From the NCBI GenBank assembly GCA_033856025.1, contig JAWVFQ010000004.1, positions 124,001 through 188,000 on the forward strand: a DNA stretch of 64,000 bases, given 5' to 3'. Shown here piece after piece: positions 51,443-59,657 of the stretch (position 1 is the first letter of the stretch; the number at the start of each line of letters is the position of its first letter). Below the pieces are notes generated by a model that was given only the letters and a program-made list of their open reading frames with translations, searched no databases and was not told the origin of the DNA. Source of the DNA: AC-38 sp033856025 (GTDB lineage: Bacteria; Actinomycetota; Thermoleophilia; Solirubrobacterales; Solirubrobacteraceae). Both the position numbers and the translations under genes were made by a program.

Positions 51443-51449
51443 GCCACCG

Positions 51450-51455
51450 ACCGTA
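51450..51455 (-). promoter_or_regulatory. Candidate -10 hexamer TACGGT (fadR operon)
   Basis: Minus-strand TACGGT ends 7 bases before the GTG at 51442. The FadR-type palindrome begins 3 bases further upstream. Confidence 0.5.
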
Positions 51456-51458
51456 CCA

Positions 51459-51475
51459 GATTGTTCCGAACAATC
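51459..51475. promoter_or_regulatory. Perfect operator palindrome of the FadR-family regulator
   Basis: GATTGTT-CCG-AACAATC, a perfect 7+3+7 inverted repeat, AT-rich in otherwise GC-rich DNA. It occupies the -35/spacer side of the candidate -10 at 51450-51455 and overlaps the DUF72 stop codon. Confidence 0.7.
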
Positions 51476-52400
51476 AGCCCAGTGTCATCTGGCCCGCGGT
51501 CGCCCCCGGCGGCGGTCCCGCGTCCTGCCCGAGCAGCTCGCGCATGCGCCGGGCGCTGGTGGGCGCGTCGGCGCCGCGGTTGTTGTTGAAGGCGATGTTC
51601 ACGATGGAGGCCGTCCCCGCCAGCTCGCGCGCGCGGCCCGCGATCTCCTCGAGCTCCTCGTCGGAGTACTCCCAGCCGAAGCGCTCGGCCACCGACCGGC
51701 CGGACAGGTAGCCGTCCGCGTTGCGCCCGTGCGCGCGCAGGTAGGCCAGGCGGTCGTCGGTGACCGCATCGACCGGCGGCATGATCGTGAAGTGCTCCGC
51801 GCGCGGCGCGTCCACGCCGACCCACGCGGCGTCGTGCTCGGACAGGTGCGCGAGCGCCTCGGGCAGCACGTCCTCGCGCGTCCAGTTGCGGTTGCGCAGC
51901 TCGACCGCGACCGGGTGGGGAGCCAGGCGGTCGATGACCGGATCGAGCTCCTCCAGCGAGTGCTGCTTGGGGCTGAAGCCCGGGGTGAGCTGGAGCAGGA
52001 ACGCGCCCAGCTTGCCCGCGCGCTGAAGCGGCTCGACCGCGGCCAGGGTCGCGTCCAGGGTGGCGGCCTCGATCTCCGGCGTGAGCCGGACCCGGCCGCG
52101 CCGGTCCACCTCGGCCTGGGCGCGCAGCTCGGGCGGCAGCGAGTCGGCCGGCGCGGCGTGGCGCGAGAGCAGGCGGTGCAGCTTGACGTGGAAGGTGAAG
52201 CCGGCCGGTGTGACCTGCGCCCAGCGCTCCACCGTCGCGGGGTCGGGGATCGCGTAGAAGGACGAGTTGAGCTCGACCATCTCGAAGCGCTCCGCGTACC
52301 AGGCCAGGCGGTCCCGGGCCGCCATCCCCTTCGGGTACCACTCGGCGACGAACCCGGGGTCGGCCCAACTGGACGTCCCCACGACGATGCGTCCGGCCAT
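51474..52400 (-). CDS. DUF72 protein (YecE-like)
   Basis: 308 residues, typical for DUF72. IVVGTSSWADPGFVAEWYPKG, FEMVELNSSFYAIPDPATVERW, TPAGFTFHVKLHRLLSRH, VAVELRNRNWTRED and the Asn-rich VNIAFNNNRGADAPTSA are conserved features of this TIM-barrel family of unknown biochemical role. ATG at 52400 with TATCCT seven bases upstream; divergent from the ACT gene 19 bases away. Confidence 0.92.
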   Translation of the reverse strand: MAGRIVVGTSSWADPGFVAEWYPKGMAARDRLAWYAERFEMVELNSSFYAIPDPATVERWAQVTPAGFTFHVKLHRLLSRHAAPADSLPPELRAQAEVDRRGRVRLTPEIEAATLDATLAAVEPLQRAGKLGAFLLQLTPGFSPKQHSLEELDPVIDRLAPHPVAVELRNRNWTREDVLPEALAHLSEHDAAWVGVDAPRAEHFTIMPPVDAVTDDRLAYLRAHGRNADGYLSGRSVAERFGWEYSDEELEEIAGRARELAGTASIVNIAFNNNRGADAPTSARRMRELLGQDAGPPPGATAGQMTLG

Positions 52401-52407
52401 GCATGCG

Positions 52408-52413
52408 AGGATA
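52408..52413 (-). promoter_or_regulatory. Candidate -10 hexamer TATCCT (DUF72 gene)
   Basis: Minus-strand TATCCT ends 7 bases before the ATG at 52400. The whole divergent gap to the ACT gene is only 19 bases. Confidence 0.45.
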
Positions 52414-52419
52414 GGCCGG

Positions 52420-52962
52420 ATGCCGCAGTACGCCGTCTCCGCCATCGGACGCGACCGGCCGGGGATCGTGGCGGCCGTGACCCGCGTGCTCCTCGACCAC
52501 GACGTCAACGTCGAGGACTCGCAGATGACCATCCTGCGCGGGCGCTTCACGATGACGCTGCTCCTGGCCGCGCCGGAGGACGTGGACGAGGCCGGGCTGC
52601 GCGGGGAGCTGGACGCGGCGGGGCGCGGCCTGGAGCTGGACGCGATCTCGCTGGAGCCCGTGGGCGAGGCGGCCGAGGCGCAGTCCTCCGAGCCGTCGCA
52701 CATCGTCACCGTCTACGGCGTCGACCATCCCGGGATCGTGTCCGCCGTCACGGCGGCGCTGGCCGCGGCGCGGGTGAACATCACCGACCTGGAGACCCGG
52801 CTGGTCTCGGACGCCGAGGGGGAGGACCTCTACGCGATGATGCTCGAGGTGGCGCTGCCGCCGGGAGCCGGCGCGGACGACCTGGAGGGCGCGCTGGAGT
52901 CCACGCGCACCGACCAGGGCGTCGAGGTCTCCATACGCGAGCTGGAGCGCGACGAGCTGTAG
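52420..52962 (+). CDS. Tandem ACT-domain protein (GcvR-like)
   Basis: 180 residues: two ACT domains, QYAVSAIGRDRPGIVAAVTR (~4-80) and HIVTVYGVDHPGIVSAVTAAL (~92-170), each with the RPGIV/HPGIV loop and a following NV-D or N-I-D strand. GcvR-like proteins of this form are amino-acid-sensing regulators without their own DNA-binding domain. The TAG stop overlaps the N-terminal coding region of peptide deformylase, so the two are probably co-expressed. Confidence 0.88.
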   Translation: MPQYAVSAIGRDRPGIVAAVTRVLLDHDVNVEDSQMTILRGRFTMTLLLAAPEDVDEAGLRGELDAAGRGLELDAISLEPVGEAAEAQSSEPSHIVTVYGVDHPGIVSAVTAALAAARVNITDLETRLVSDAEGEDLYAMMLEVALPPGAGADDLEGALESTRTDQGVEVSIRELERDEL

Positions 52963-52973
52963 TCCGAGAGGTC

Positions 52974-53459
52974 CTGCGCTACCCCGATCCGGCGCTCAAG
53001 CGCATCGCGCGCGACGTCGAGCCCGAAGAGGCCGCGGCCGTGGCGGCGGACCTGCTGGCGACGATGCGCTCGCATCCCGGCTGCGTCGGCCTCGCCGCGC
53101 CGCAGGTCGGCGAGCCCGTGCGGGTGATCGTCGTCGACGTGTCCGGCCACCGCCGCGTCCGGCGCTCCCACGGCGAGCTGGTCCTCCTGAACCCCCGAGT
53201 CGCCTTCGCCCGCGGCGGCGAGGTGGCGCGCGAGGGCTGCCTGTCGATCCCCGAGCTCACCGCGAACGTCCGCCGCGCCACCGACGTCGTCATCGAGGCC
53301 ACCGACCTGACCGGAGCCCGCCGCTACATCGGCACGTCCGGCTTCGAGGCCCGCTGCCTGCTCCACGAGGTCGACCACCTCGACGGAGTCCTCTTCCTCG
53401 ACCGCGTGGACTCCCTCAGCCGCGACGTGTTTCGGCGCCGGCGACGGGCCGAGCCCTAG
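52974..53459 (+). CDS. def: Peptide deformylase (non-standard start)
   Basis: 161 residues from the CTG at 52974; the conserved family N-terminus (REVLRYPDPAL) begins a few codons earlier. All three metal/catalytic motifs are intact: CVGLAAPQVGE (motif 1), EGCLSIPE (motif 2, Cys ligand) and LLHEVDHLDGVLF (motif 3, HExxH-type). No ATG, GTG or TTG precedes the conserved start in this frame. The codons upstream are GTA-GTC-CGA-GAG-GTC-CTG, and the ACT gene's TAG overlaps them. Removes formyl groups from nascent proteins. Convergent with pntB (stops overlap). Confidence 0.85.
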   Translation: MRYPDPALKRIARDVEPEEAAAVAADLLATMRSHPGCVGLAAPQVGEPVRVIVVDVSGHRRVRRSHGELVLLNPRVAFARGGEVAREGCLSIPELTANVRRATDVVIEATDLTGARRYIGTSGFEARCLLHEVDHLDGVLFLDRVDSLSRDVFRRRRRAEP

Positions 53460-54874
53460 AGCCCCTTGACCTCTTCGGTGATCTCGGCGACGGCGGTCTT
53501 GGCGTCGCCGAAGAGCATCTGGGTTCCCTCGTCGTAGTAGAGCTCGTTGTCGATCCCGGCGAAGCCGGGGTTCATCGAGCGCTTGATGACGATCACCGAC
53601 TCGGACTCGTTCACGTTGAGGATCGGCATGCCGTAGATGGGCGACTCCGGGTTGGTGTTCGCCGCGGGGTTGGTGACGTCGTTGGCGCCGATGACGAGCG
53701 AGACGTCGGTGCGGGAGAACTCCGGGTTGATCTCGTCCATCTCCTTGAGCTGGTCGTAGGGCACGTCGGCCTCGGCCAGCAGGACGTTCATGTGCCCGGG
53801 CATCCGGCCGGCGACCGGGTGGATCGCGTACTTGACCTCGATGCCGCGCTTCTCCAGCTCCTTGGCCAGCTCGCGCACGGCGTGCTGGGCCTGGGCGACG
53901 GCCATCCCGTACCCGGGGACGATCACCACCTGGCGGGCGTAGGACAGCTGGATCGCCGTATCGGCCGCGGTGGTCGACTTGACGGTCTTGCCCTCCAGGT
54001 CGGCCGCGCCGCCGCCGCCGGGCACCGCGCCCCCGCCCCCGAACCCGCCGGCCACGATGTTGGGGATCGAGCGGTTCATGGCGTCGGCCATGAGCTTGGT
54101 CAGGATCGAGCCCGACGCGCCGACCAGCATCCCGGCCACGATCATCGCCGTGTTGTTCAGCGCGATCCCGGCCGCGGCGGCGGACAGGCCGGTGAAGGCG
54201 TTGAGCAGCGAGATCACGACGGGCAAGTCGGCGCCGCCGATCGGCAGCACGACGAAGTTGCCCAGCAGCGCCGCCGCCACGAGGAGGCCGATCATCAGCA
54301 GCTCGCTGTCGCTCCCCGTGGCGATCGCCACGCCGCAGGCGATGCACGCCAGCAGCAGCGCCGCGTTGACCGCCTGCTGGGCCCGGCCCAGGGTGATCGG
54401 GCGCCCGGGCAGGATCTCCTGGAGCTTGCCGAAGGCGATGTTCGATCCCCAGAAGGAGACGGATCCCACGATCGCGGCGAACAGGGACGCGATCGCGATG
54501 TACAGAGGGTCGCCGTCGAACCCGTGGCTCTCGCGGAACTCGACCCAGGCAATCAGCGCGATCGCCCCGCCGCCGACGCCGTTGAACAGCGCCACCATCT
54601 GCGGCATCGCGGTCATCTTCACCGTGCGGGCGGCGGGGACGCCGATGACCGTGCCGAGCGCGATGCCCAGCGCGATCAGGCCCCAGTTCCCCATGCCGTG
54701 GATGAGCAGGGTCGCCACGACGGCGATCCCCATCCCCACGGCGGCGATCCAGTTGCCGCGCACGGCGCTGCGCGGATGGCGCAGGCCCATCAGCCCGACG
54801 ATGAACAGCGCGAAGGCGAGGATGTAGGCGGACCGGATGAAGTTCGGGTCCTGGAGGAACGACGCGGTGATCAC
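53456..54874 (-). CDS. pntB: NAD(P) transhydrogenase subunit beta
   Basis: 472 residues, GTG start. Eight or nine membrane helices (SAYILAFALFIVGLMGLRHP, GNWIAAVGMGIAVVATLLIHG) enclose the proton path: FNGVGGGAIALIAW carries the family VGGG loop. The C-terminal NADP(H)-binding dIII follows: VVIVPGYGMAVAQAQHAVREL, HPVAGRMPGHMNVLLAEADVPY and GANDVTNPAA. A low-complexity Gly linker (~245-260) joins the parts. Uses the proton gradient to make NADPH. Last gene of the pnt trio. Confidence 0.95.
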   Translation of the reverse strand: MITASFLQDPNFIRSAYILAFALFIVGLMGLRHPRSAVRGNWIAAVGMGIAVVATLLIHGMGNWGLIALGIALGTVIGVPAARTVKMTAMPQMVALFNGVGGGAIALIAWVEFRESHGFDGDPLYIAIASLFAAIVGSVSFWGSNIAFGKLQEILPGRPITLGRAQQAVNAALLLACIACGVAIATGSDSELLMIGLLVAAALLGNFVVLPIGGADLPVVISLLNAFTGLSAAAAGIALNNTAMIVAGMLVGASGSILTKLMADAMNRSIPNIVAGGFGGGGAVPGGGGAADLEGKTVKSTTAADTAIQLSYARQVVIVPGYGMAVAQAQHAVRELAKELEKRGIEVKYAIHPVAGRMPGHMNVLLAEADVPYDQLKEMDEINPEFSRTDVSLVIGANDVTNPAANTNPESPIYGMPILNVNESESVIVIKRSMNPGFAGIDNELYYDEGTQMLFGDAKTAVAEITEEVKGL

Positions 54875-55179
54875 TCGGCGCCCGCGTCCTTCTTGGGCGG
54901 CTCGGGCTTGCTCTTGAACATCCCGAGCATGCGGTCGGTGACCAGGAAGCCACCGACCACGTTGATCGTCCCGAACACGATCGCGATGACGAGCAGGATC
55001 TTGTTCAGCGTGCCCTCGCCGGACAGGCCGAGGACGATCAGCCCGCCCAGGATCACGATGCCGTGGATCGCGTTCGTGCCCGACATCAGCGGCGTGTGCA
55101 GCGTGTTCGGGACCTTGGAGATGACCACGAAGCCGACGAAGCCGGCCAGGACGAGGATCGCCAGGTTGGTGACCAGCAC
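54871..55179 (-). CDS. pntAB: NAD(P) transhydrogenase subunit alpha part 2 (membrane)
   Basis: 102 residues, three or four helices: LVTNLAILVLAGFVGFVVIS, KVPNTLHTPLMSGTNAIHGI (the family's H/N proton-site loop) and ILLVIAIVFGTINVVGGFLVTDRML. The charged C-terminal tail (KSKPEPPKKDAGAE) is short. In this three-gene arrangement the alpha subunit is split: dI is encoded upstream, the membrane part here. GTG start overlaps the upstream stop by one base, and the stop overlaps pntB (GTGA). Confidence 0.93.
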   Translation of the reverse strand: MLVTNLAILVLAGFVGFVVISKVPNTLHTPLMSGTNAIHGIVILGGLIVLGLSGEGTLNKILLVIAIVFGTINVVGGFLVTDRMLGMFKSKPEPPKKDAGAE

Positions 55180-56306
55180 TAGGCACCCACCCCCGCCGCC
55201 TGCTTGGCGCCCTCGTGGACGATCTGGCCGCCGCGCGTGACGCAGGCGCCCGCGATGATCTCGTCGTCGAAGTCGAGGCTCAGCGTGCCGTCCTCCGCCG
55301 TCATCAGGCCCAGCAGCGACTGGATGTTGCGCGCGTAGAGCTGCGAGGCGTGCTCGGCCATGGTGGACGGCACGTTCAGCGGCGCGGTGATCGTCACGTC
55401 GTGGCGGACCACGATCTCCCCCGGCTCGCTGAGCTCGCAGTTGCCGCCCGCCTCGCCGGCCAGGTCGACGACCACGGCGCCGGGCTTCATGCGCTCGACG
55501 GCCGACGCCGTGACGAGCTTGGGCGCGGGGCGCCCCGGGACCAGCGCGGTCGTGATGACCACGTCGAACTCGGTGATCGCGTCGGTGAGCTCCTGCTGCT
55601 GGGCCGCCTTCTCCTCGTCGGTCAGCTCGCGCGCGTAGCCGCCCTCGCCCTCGGCGCCCTGGCCCGCCTCGAGCTCGAGGAACGTCGCGCCCAGCGACTG
55701 GACCTGCTCGGCCACCGCGCTGCGCACGTCGTAGCCGGTGACGGCCGCACCCAGGCGCCGGGCCGTGGCGATGGCCTGCAGCCCGGCCACGCCGGCGCCC
55801 AGCACCAGGACCTTGGCCGGGCGGATGGTGCCCGCCGCGGTCATGAGCATCGGGTAGAAGCGCCCCATCAGGTCGGCGCCCATCAGCGCGGCGCGGTAGC
55901 CGGCCACGTTGGACTGCGACGACAGCGCGTCCATGGACTGGGCGCGGCTGATGCGCGGCACGGCCTCCAGCGCGAAGGCGGTGGCGCCCGAGCCGGCCAG
56001 GGAGCGGACGGTGTCGGACGCGGTGAGGGGCTGGAGGAAGCCGATCAGCACGCTGTCGGAGTTCAGGCGGCCGATCTCCTCCGCGCTGGGCGGCGCGACC
56101 TTGGCGATCACGTCGGCGCTCCAGACGTCCGTGCCGAGGGTCGCCCCGGCCTCCTCGAACAGGTGGTCGGGAATCAGGGCCGCCTGGCCGGCATCGGGCT
56201 CGATCGTCACCTCGTGCCCCTGGCCGGTCAGCTTGCGCACGACCTCCGGGACGAGGGCGACCCGCTTCTCCCGCTCGGCGGTCTCCTTCGGCACTCCTAC
56301 TCGCAT
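55179..56306 (-). CDS. pntAA: NAD(P) transhydrogenase subunit alpha part 1 (NAD-binding dI)
   Basis: 375 residues. MRVGVPKETAEREKRVALVP is the alanine-dehydrogenase/PNT start, followed by SRAQSMDALSSQSNVAGYRA and the Rossmann KVLVLGAGVAGLQAIATARRLG (two pieces). The mobile loop lies around GYDVRSAVAEQVQSLGA. Binds NADH. Starts 26 bases after the B12-importer S-component stop; a weak TAGGGT lies 11 bases before the ATG, so it may be transcribed either with that operon or alone. Confidence 0.95.
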   Translation of the reverse strand: MRVGVPKETAEREKRVALVPEVVRKLTGQGHEVTIEPDAGQAALIPDHLFEEAGATLGTDVWSADVIAKVAPPSAEEIGRLNSDSVLIGFLQPLTASDTVRSLAGSGATAFALEAVPRISRAQSMDALSSQSNVAGYRAALMGADLMGRFYPMLMTAAGTIRPAKVLVLGAGVAGLQAIATARRLGAAVTGYDVRSAVAEQVQSLGATFLELEAGQGAEGEGGYARELTDEEKAAQQQELTDAITEFDVVITTALVPGRPAPKLVTASAVERMKPGAVVVDLAGEAGGNCELSEPGEIVVRHDVTITAPLNVPSTMAEHASQLYARNIQSLLGLMTAEDGTLSLDFDDEIIAGACVTRGGQIVHEGAKQAAGVGA

Positions 56307-56331
56307 GAGGGGCGGGAACCCTAGCGATTCC

Positions 56332-58032
56332 TCATGGGGCGGGCGGTCCTCCGGCCAGCGGCGCCAGGAGCAGCCCGAAGGCCATCCCCGCGGTGCGGGC
56401 GGCCACCAGCAGGGAGGGCGAGACGCCGGCCGCCGAGCCGCTCGCCGGGGCGGCTCCGGGGGCGCCGGCGGCGCCGGGCGCGGCGGTCCCGGTCGCCGCC
56501 GCGCCGCCGGCCTTCCGGGGCACGCGAGCCAGGGGGAGCGGCTTGCGCGCCAGCGCCATCGCCGCCTGCCCGGTGACCCAGACCGACGTCTGGGTGCTCG
56601 TCCGTGAGAAGCGCACGAGGCCGTTGGACTGGGTCAGCGAGCGCAGGTAGGCCAGCGGCGAGCGCGAGCCGGCCCGGTGGACGCGGTCCGGGTTGCGTCC
56701 CGCGGCCAGCAGCGCCTGCACGACGTAGGCGGTCGACTGCGCGTTGGAGGCGTCGCCGACGTTCAGGGCGAAGCCGCCGTCCGGGTTCTGCACGCGGGTG
56801 AGGAAGGCGGCGCCCCGCCGGACGGAGCGCGCGCCCCGGCGCCCGCCCGCCACCAGCCCCTCGACGACCGAGGCGGTGTCGTCGACCGTGCTCTGGATCC
56901 CGCGTCCGCCCACGCTCCAGCCGCCGTCGGAGTTCTGCTGGCGCTCGAGCCAGCGCACGGATGCCGCGGTCCCCCCGCGCCCGGCCGCCCGGAGGGCCAT
57001 GACGCTGAACGCGGTCAGCACGGTGCCCCCGGCGAAGGAGCCGTCGGCGCGGCGGCGGCTCTCCAGCGCCGCCACGAGGTCGCGGCCCGCGAAGCTGCGC
57101 GTGCTCGCGCCGGACGCCGCCAGCACGAGGATCGTGCGCTCCAGCTCCCCGGTGTCGTTGAGCTCGGCGGCGTGCGCGCGCATGAAGTCCAGCGGGGACT
57201 TCCCGCCGCGGCGCACGTCGCCCGGATTGGCGCCGGACGCGGCCAGGCCGAGGGCCGCCCACCCCGTGTAGAGCTGGGCGGACGGCTGGCCGGCCGCGCC
57301 CCCCCAGCCGCCGTCGGCGTTCTGCGCACCGCGCAGGTAGGAGGCCGGCGTGGCCGCGGCGGCGGGCGCGACCAGCACGAGCGCCGCCGCGAGCGCGGCC
57401 AGGGCGAGCGTGGCGGCGGGGGCCGGACGCCACGTGAAGTCCAGGCGCGCGCGGTAGCGCTCCAGCGCGCGCAGCAGGGCCGGTCCGAAGGCCAGCGCGA
57501 AGAGCACGTTCCCGACGGCGTGCGCGACGTCGAAGGGGACGGCGGTGGCGGCGATGGTCCCGTAGGCGGCCAGGGAGTGGTCCCCGGTGTAGGTGACCCA
57601 GGTGGAGAAGTTCATCACCGCGCCGAAGGCCAGGCCGGCCAGCGCGCACGCCGCCGCCAGCGGGATGCGGCCCAGCCGGCGGCCGGCGACGCGGCCCAGC
57701 AGCGCCCCGGCGATCCCCACGCCGCCCCAGGCCGCCATCTGCCACGGGGTCCAGGGGCCCTGGCCGAAGAACAGGTTCGACGTCAGCGCGGCGAGCGCGC
57801 CCACCGCGAAGCCCGGCGCGCCGCCCAGCGCGACGCCGGCGATCAGGACGATGTCGGTGGTCGGCTTGACGTTGGGCAGCGGCGCGAAGGCGACGCGGCC
57901 CAGCGCGGCGAGCGCGGCCATGGTGGCCACCAGGGCGAGCGTGCGCGCGGAGGGGTGAGCCCGCTCGTACCAGGCGAATCCCGCCGCCAGCGCCAGCGCC
58001 AGGATGGAGAAGGACGCGAGCTGCCAGCTCAC
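56332..58032 (-). CDS. ECF S-component fused to an extracellular alpha/alpha-toroid (predicted cobalamin capture)
   Basis: 566 residues. Residues 1-195 form an ECF S-component with six helices (TLALVATMAALAALGRVAFA, VLIAGVALGGAPGFAVGALA) and the LPNVKPTTDIV loop of this family. A further hydrophobic stretch (~207-228) ends in Ala-x-Ala. Then comes an outer domain (~228-500) with QNADGGWG (237), RRADGSFAGG (328), QNSDGGWS (366) and QNPDGGFA (415), the squalene-cyclase/prenyltransferase alpha/alpha-toroid repeat. A Pro/Ala linker (~505-540) and a last hydrophobic helix close it. Toroids of this fold bind B12 in intrinsic factor and transcobalamin. GTGA overlap with ecfA. Confidence 0.8.
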   Translation of the reverse strand: MSWQLASFSILALALAAGFAWYERAHPSARTLALVATMAALAALGRVAFAPLPNVKPTTDIVLIAGVALGGAPGFAVGALAALTSNLFFGQGPWTPWQMAAWGGVGIAGALLGRVAGRRLGRIPLAAACALAGLAFGAVMNFSTWVTYTGDHSLAAYGTIAATAVPFDVAHAVGNVLFALAFGPALLRALERYRARLDFTWRPAPAATLALAALAAALVLVAPAAAATPASYLRGAQNADGGWGGAAGQPSAQLYTGWAALGLAASGANPGDVRRGGKSPLDFMRAHAAELNDTGELERTILVLAASGASTRSFAGRDLVAALESRRRADGSFAGGTVLTAFSVMALRAAGRGGTAASVRWLERQQNSDGGWSVGGRGIQSTVDDTASVVEGLVAGGRRGARSVRRGAAFLTRVQNPDGGFALNVGDASNAQSTAYVVQALLAAGRNPDRVHRAGSRSPLAYLRSLTQSNGLVRFSRTSTQTSVWVTGQAAMALARKPLPLARVPRKAGGAAATGTAAPGAAGAPGAAPASGSAAGVSPSLLVAARTAGMAFGLLLAPLAGGPPAP

Positions 58033-59657
58033 GGCGCCACCTCCACCGTCATGCGGCGCTTGAGCAGGTCGGCGCCGGCCGCGGGGTCCAGCGCGCCGCC
58101 GGCCCCGCCGAGGATGCGCGCCGTCTCCGTGGCGAAGTACCAGCCGCCGGTGAGGATCTCGGCGGGCGGACCGTCGGCCACGACCTCGCCGTCGCCCAGC
58201 AGGACCACCCGGTCGGCGAACGCGGCGACGAGCTCCGCGTCGTGGGTGGCGACGATCGTGGCCACGTTCGCCGTGGCGAGGTCGCGCAGGTGCGAGGCGA
58301 GCGCCCCCTTGTGCGCGCGGTCCATCCCGCGGGTGGGCTCGTCGAGGCACACCGCGGCGGGGGGATCGCCCTCCTCCAGGACGATGGCCAGCGCCAGGCG
58401 CTGGCGCTCGCCGCCGGAGAGGTCGCGCGGGTGGCGCTCGGCGAGGTGCGCCAGGCCGGCACGTCCCAGCGCCTCGGCGGGCAGCTCCTCCCCCACCCGC
58501 TCGCGGACCAGGTAGTCGCCCGGCGTCTGGAGGAGCAGGCCGACGCGCCCGGCCCGGGCCACGCGACCCCGGGTCGGCTCGGTCAGGCCGGCGGCGATCC
58601 GCAGCAGCGTCGACTTCCCGGCGCCGTTGCGTCCCATGAGCGCGACGCGCTCCCCGGGCGCCACGGCGAGGGTGAGCCCGCGCAGCGCGGCGCGCCCCTC
58701 CGGCCACTCCAGCCACACGCGGTCGAGGGAGAGGGCCGGCGCGGCGCGGCGCGGCGCGGCGCGGGCCGGTCCGAGTCTCGATTCGCGCGGCTCGTCGACC
58801 GGCGCCGGCGCCCCTCTCTCCCCGCGCGCGGGGAGCAGGCCGTGGGCGCGCAGGGTGGCGCGCGCGGACTTGACGCCCGTGGGCGGCGGGCGCAGGCCGG
58901 CGCGCTGGAACATCAGCGCGCCGGGGGTCTGCAGCGCCGGCGAGTGCGTCGCCGCCCACTCCAGGAACTCGCGCGGCGCGGCGTCGCACACCACAGCGCC
59001 GCCGTCCAGCGCGATCACGCGGTCGGCGGCGGGCAGGCAGCGCTCCAGGCGGTGCTCGGCCACCAGGATCGACGTGCCCCACTCCTCGTTGAGGCGCCGC
59101 AGCAGCCAGACGAGCTCGTCCCCCGCCACCGGGTCCAGCTGCGACGTGGGCTCGTCGAGGACGACCAGATCGGGGCGCCCGGCCAGCGCGGCGCCGAGCG
59201 CGACGCGCTGGAGCTCGCCTCCCGAGAGCTCGTGCGTCGGGCGGTCCAGCAGGTCGGCGATGCCGAGCGCGAGCGCCGCCTCCTCCACCCCGCGGGCGGT
59301 GGCGGCCGGCGACTCGCCGCGGTTCTCCAGCGGGAACGCCAGCTCGGCGCGCACCGTGCCCATCACGACCTGCGTCTCGGGGTCCTGGAACAGGGCGCCG
59401 CAGCGGGCCGCGACGGCGCCGGGACCGTGCTCGCGGATGTCCAGCCCGGCCGTCACGACGCGGCCTCTGACCTCGCCGCCGTGGAAGTGCGGGACCAGCC
59501 CCGACGCGGCGTGCAGGAGCGTCGACTTGCCCGATCCGGAGAGTCCGCACGCCACGACGAGCTCGCCCTCCTCGACGGCCAGCGAGACGTCGCGCAGCGC
59601 CGGCTCGGCCGCGTCCGGATAGCGGTAGGTGAGGCGCTCGATCTCGAGCACGCTCAC
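58029..59657 (-). CDS. ecfA: Fused double EcfA ATPase of an ECF transporter
   Basis: 542 residues, two complete ABC domains in one chain. First (~1-225): Walker A GLSGSGKSTLLHA, signature HELSGGELQRVALG, Walker B LVVLDEPTSQLDP. Second (~315-530): Walker A GRNGAGKSTLLRI, signature RDLSGGERQRLALA, Walker B AVCLDEPTRGMD, and the switch His in IVATHDAELV. The ~80-residue linker is Arg/Pro/Ala-rich. Drives the EcfT/S-component complex at the cytoplasmic face. GTGA overlap with ecfT, and coupled to the S-component. Confidence 0.92.
   Translation of the reverse strand: MSVLEIERLTYRYPDAAEPALRDVSLAVEEGELVVACGLSGSGKSTLLHAASGLVPHFHGGEVRGRVVTAGLDIREHGPGAVAARCGALFQDPETQVVMGTVRAELAFPLENRGESPAATARGVEEAALALGIADLLDRPTHELSGGELQRVALGAALAGRPDLVVLDEPTSQLDPVAGDELVWLLRRLNEEWGTSILVAEHRLERCLPAADRVIALDGGAVVCDAAPREFLEWAATHSPALQTPGALMFQRAGLRPPPTGVKSARATLRAHGLLPARGERGAPAPVDEPRESRLGPARAAPRRAAPALSLDRVWLEWPEGRAALRGLTLAVAPGERVALMGRNGAGKSTLLRIAAGLTEPTRGRVARAGRVGLLLQTPGDYLVRERVGEELPAEALGRAGLAHLAERHPRDLSGGERQRLALAIVLEEGDPPAAVCLDEPTRGMDRAHKGALASHLRDLATANVATIVATHDAELVAAFADRVVLLGDGEVVADGPPAEILTGGWYFATETARILGGAGGALDPAAGADLLKRRMTVEVAP

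Noticed and set aside
56318..56323. TAGGGT as a -10 for pntAA
   Set aside because: It ends 11 bases from the start, outside the 5-9 base range of the other hexamers. Recorded only as a possibility in the pntAA entry.
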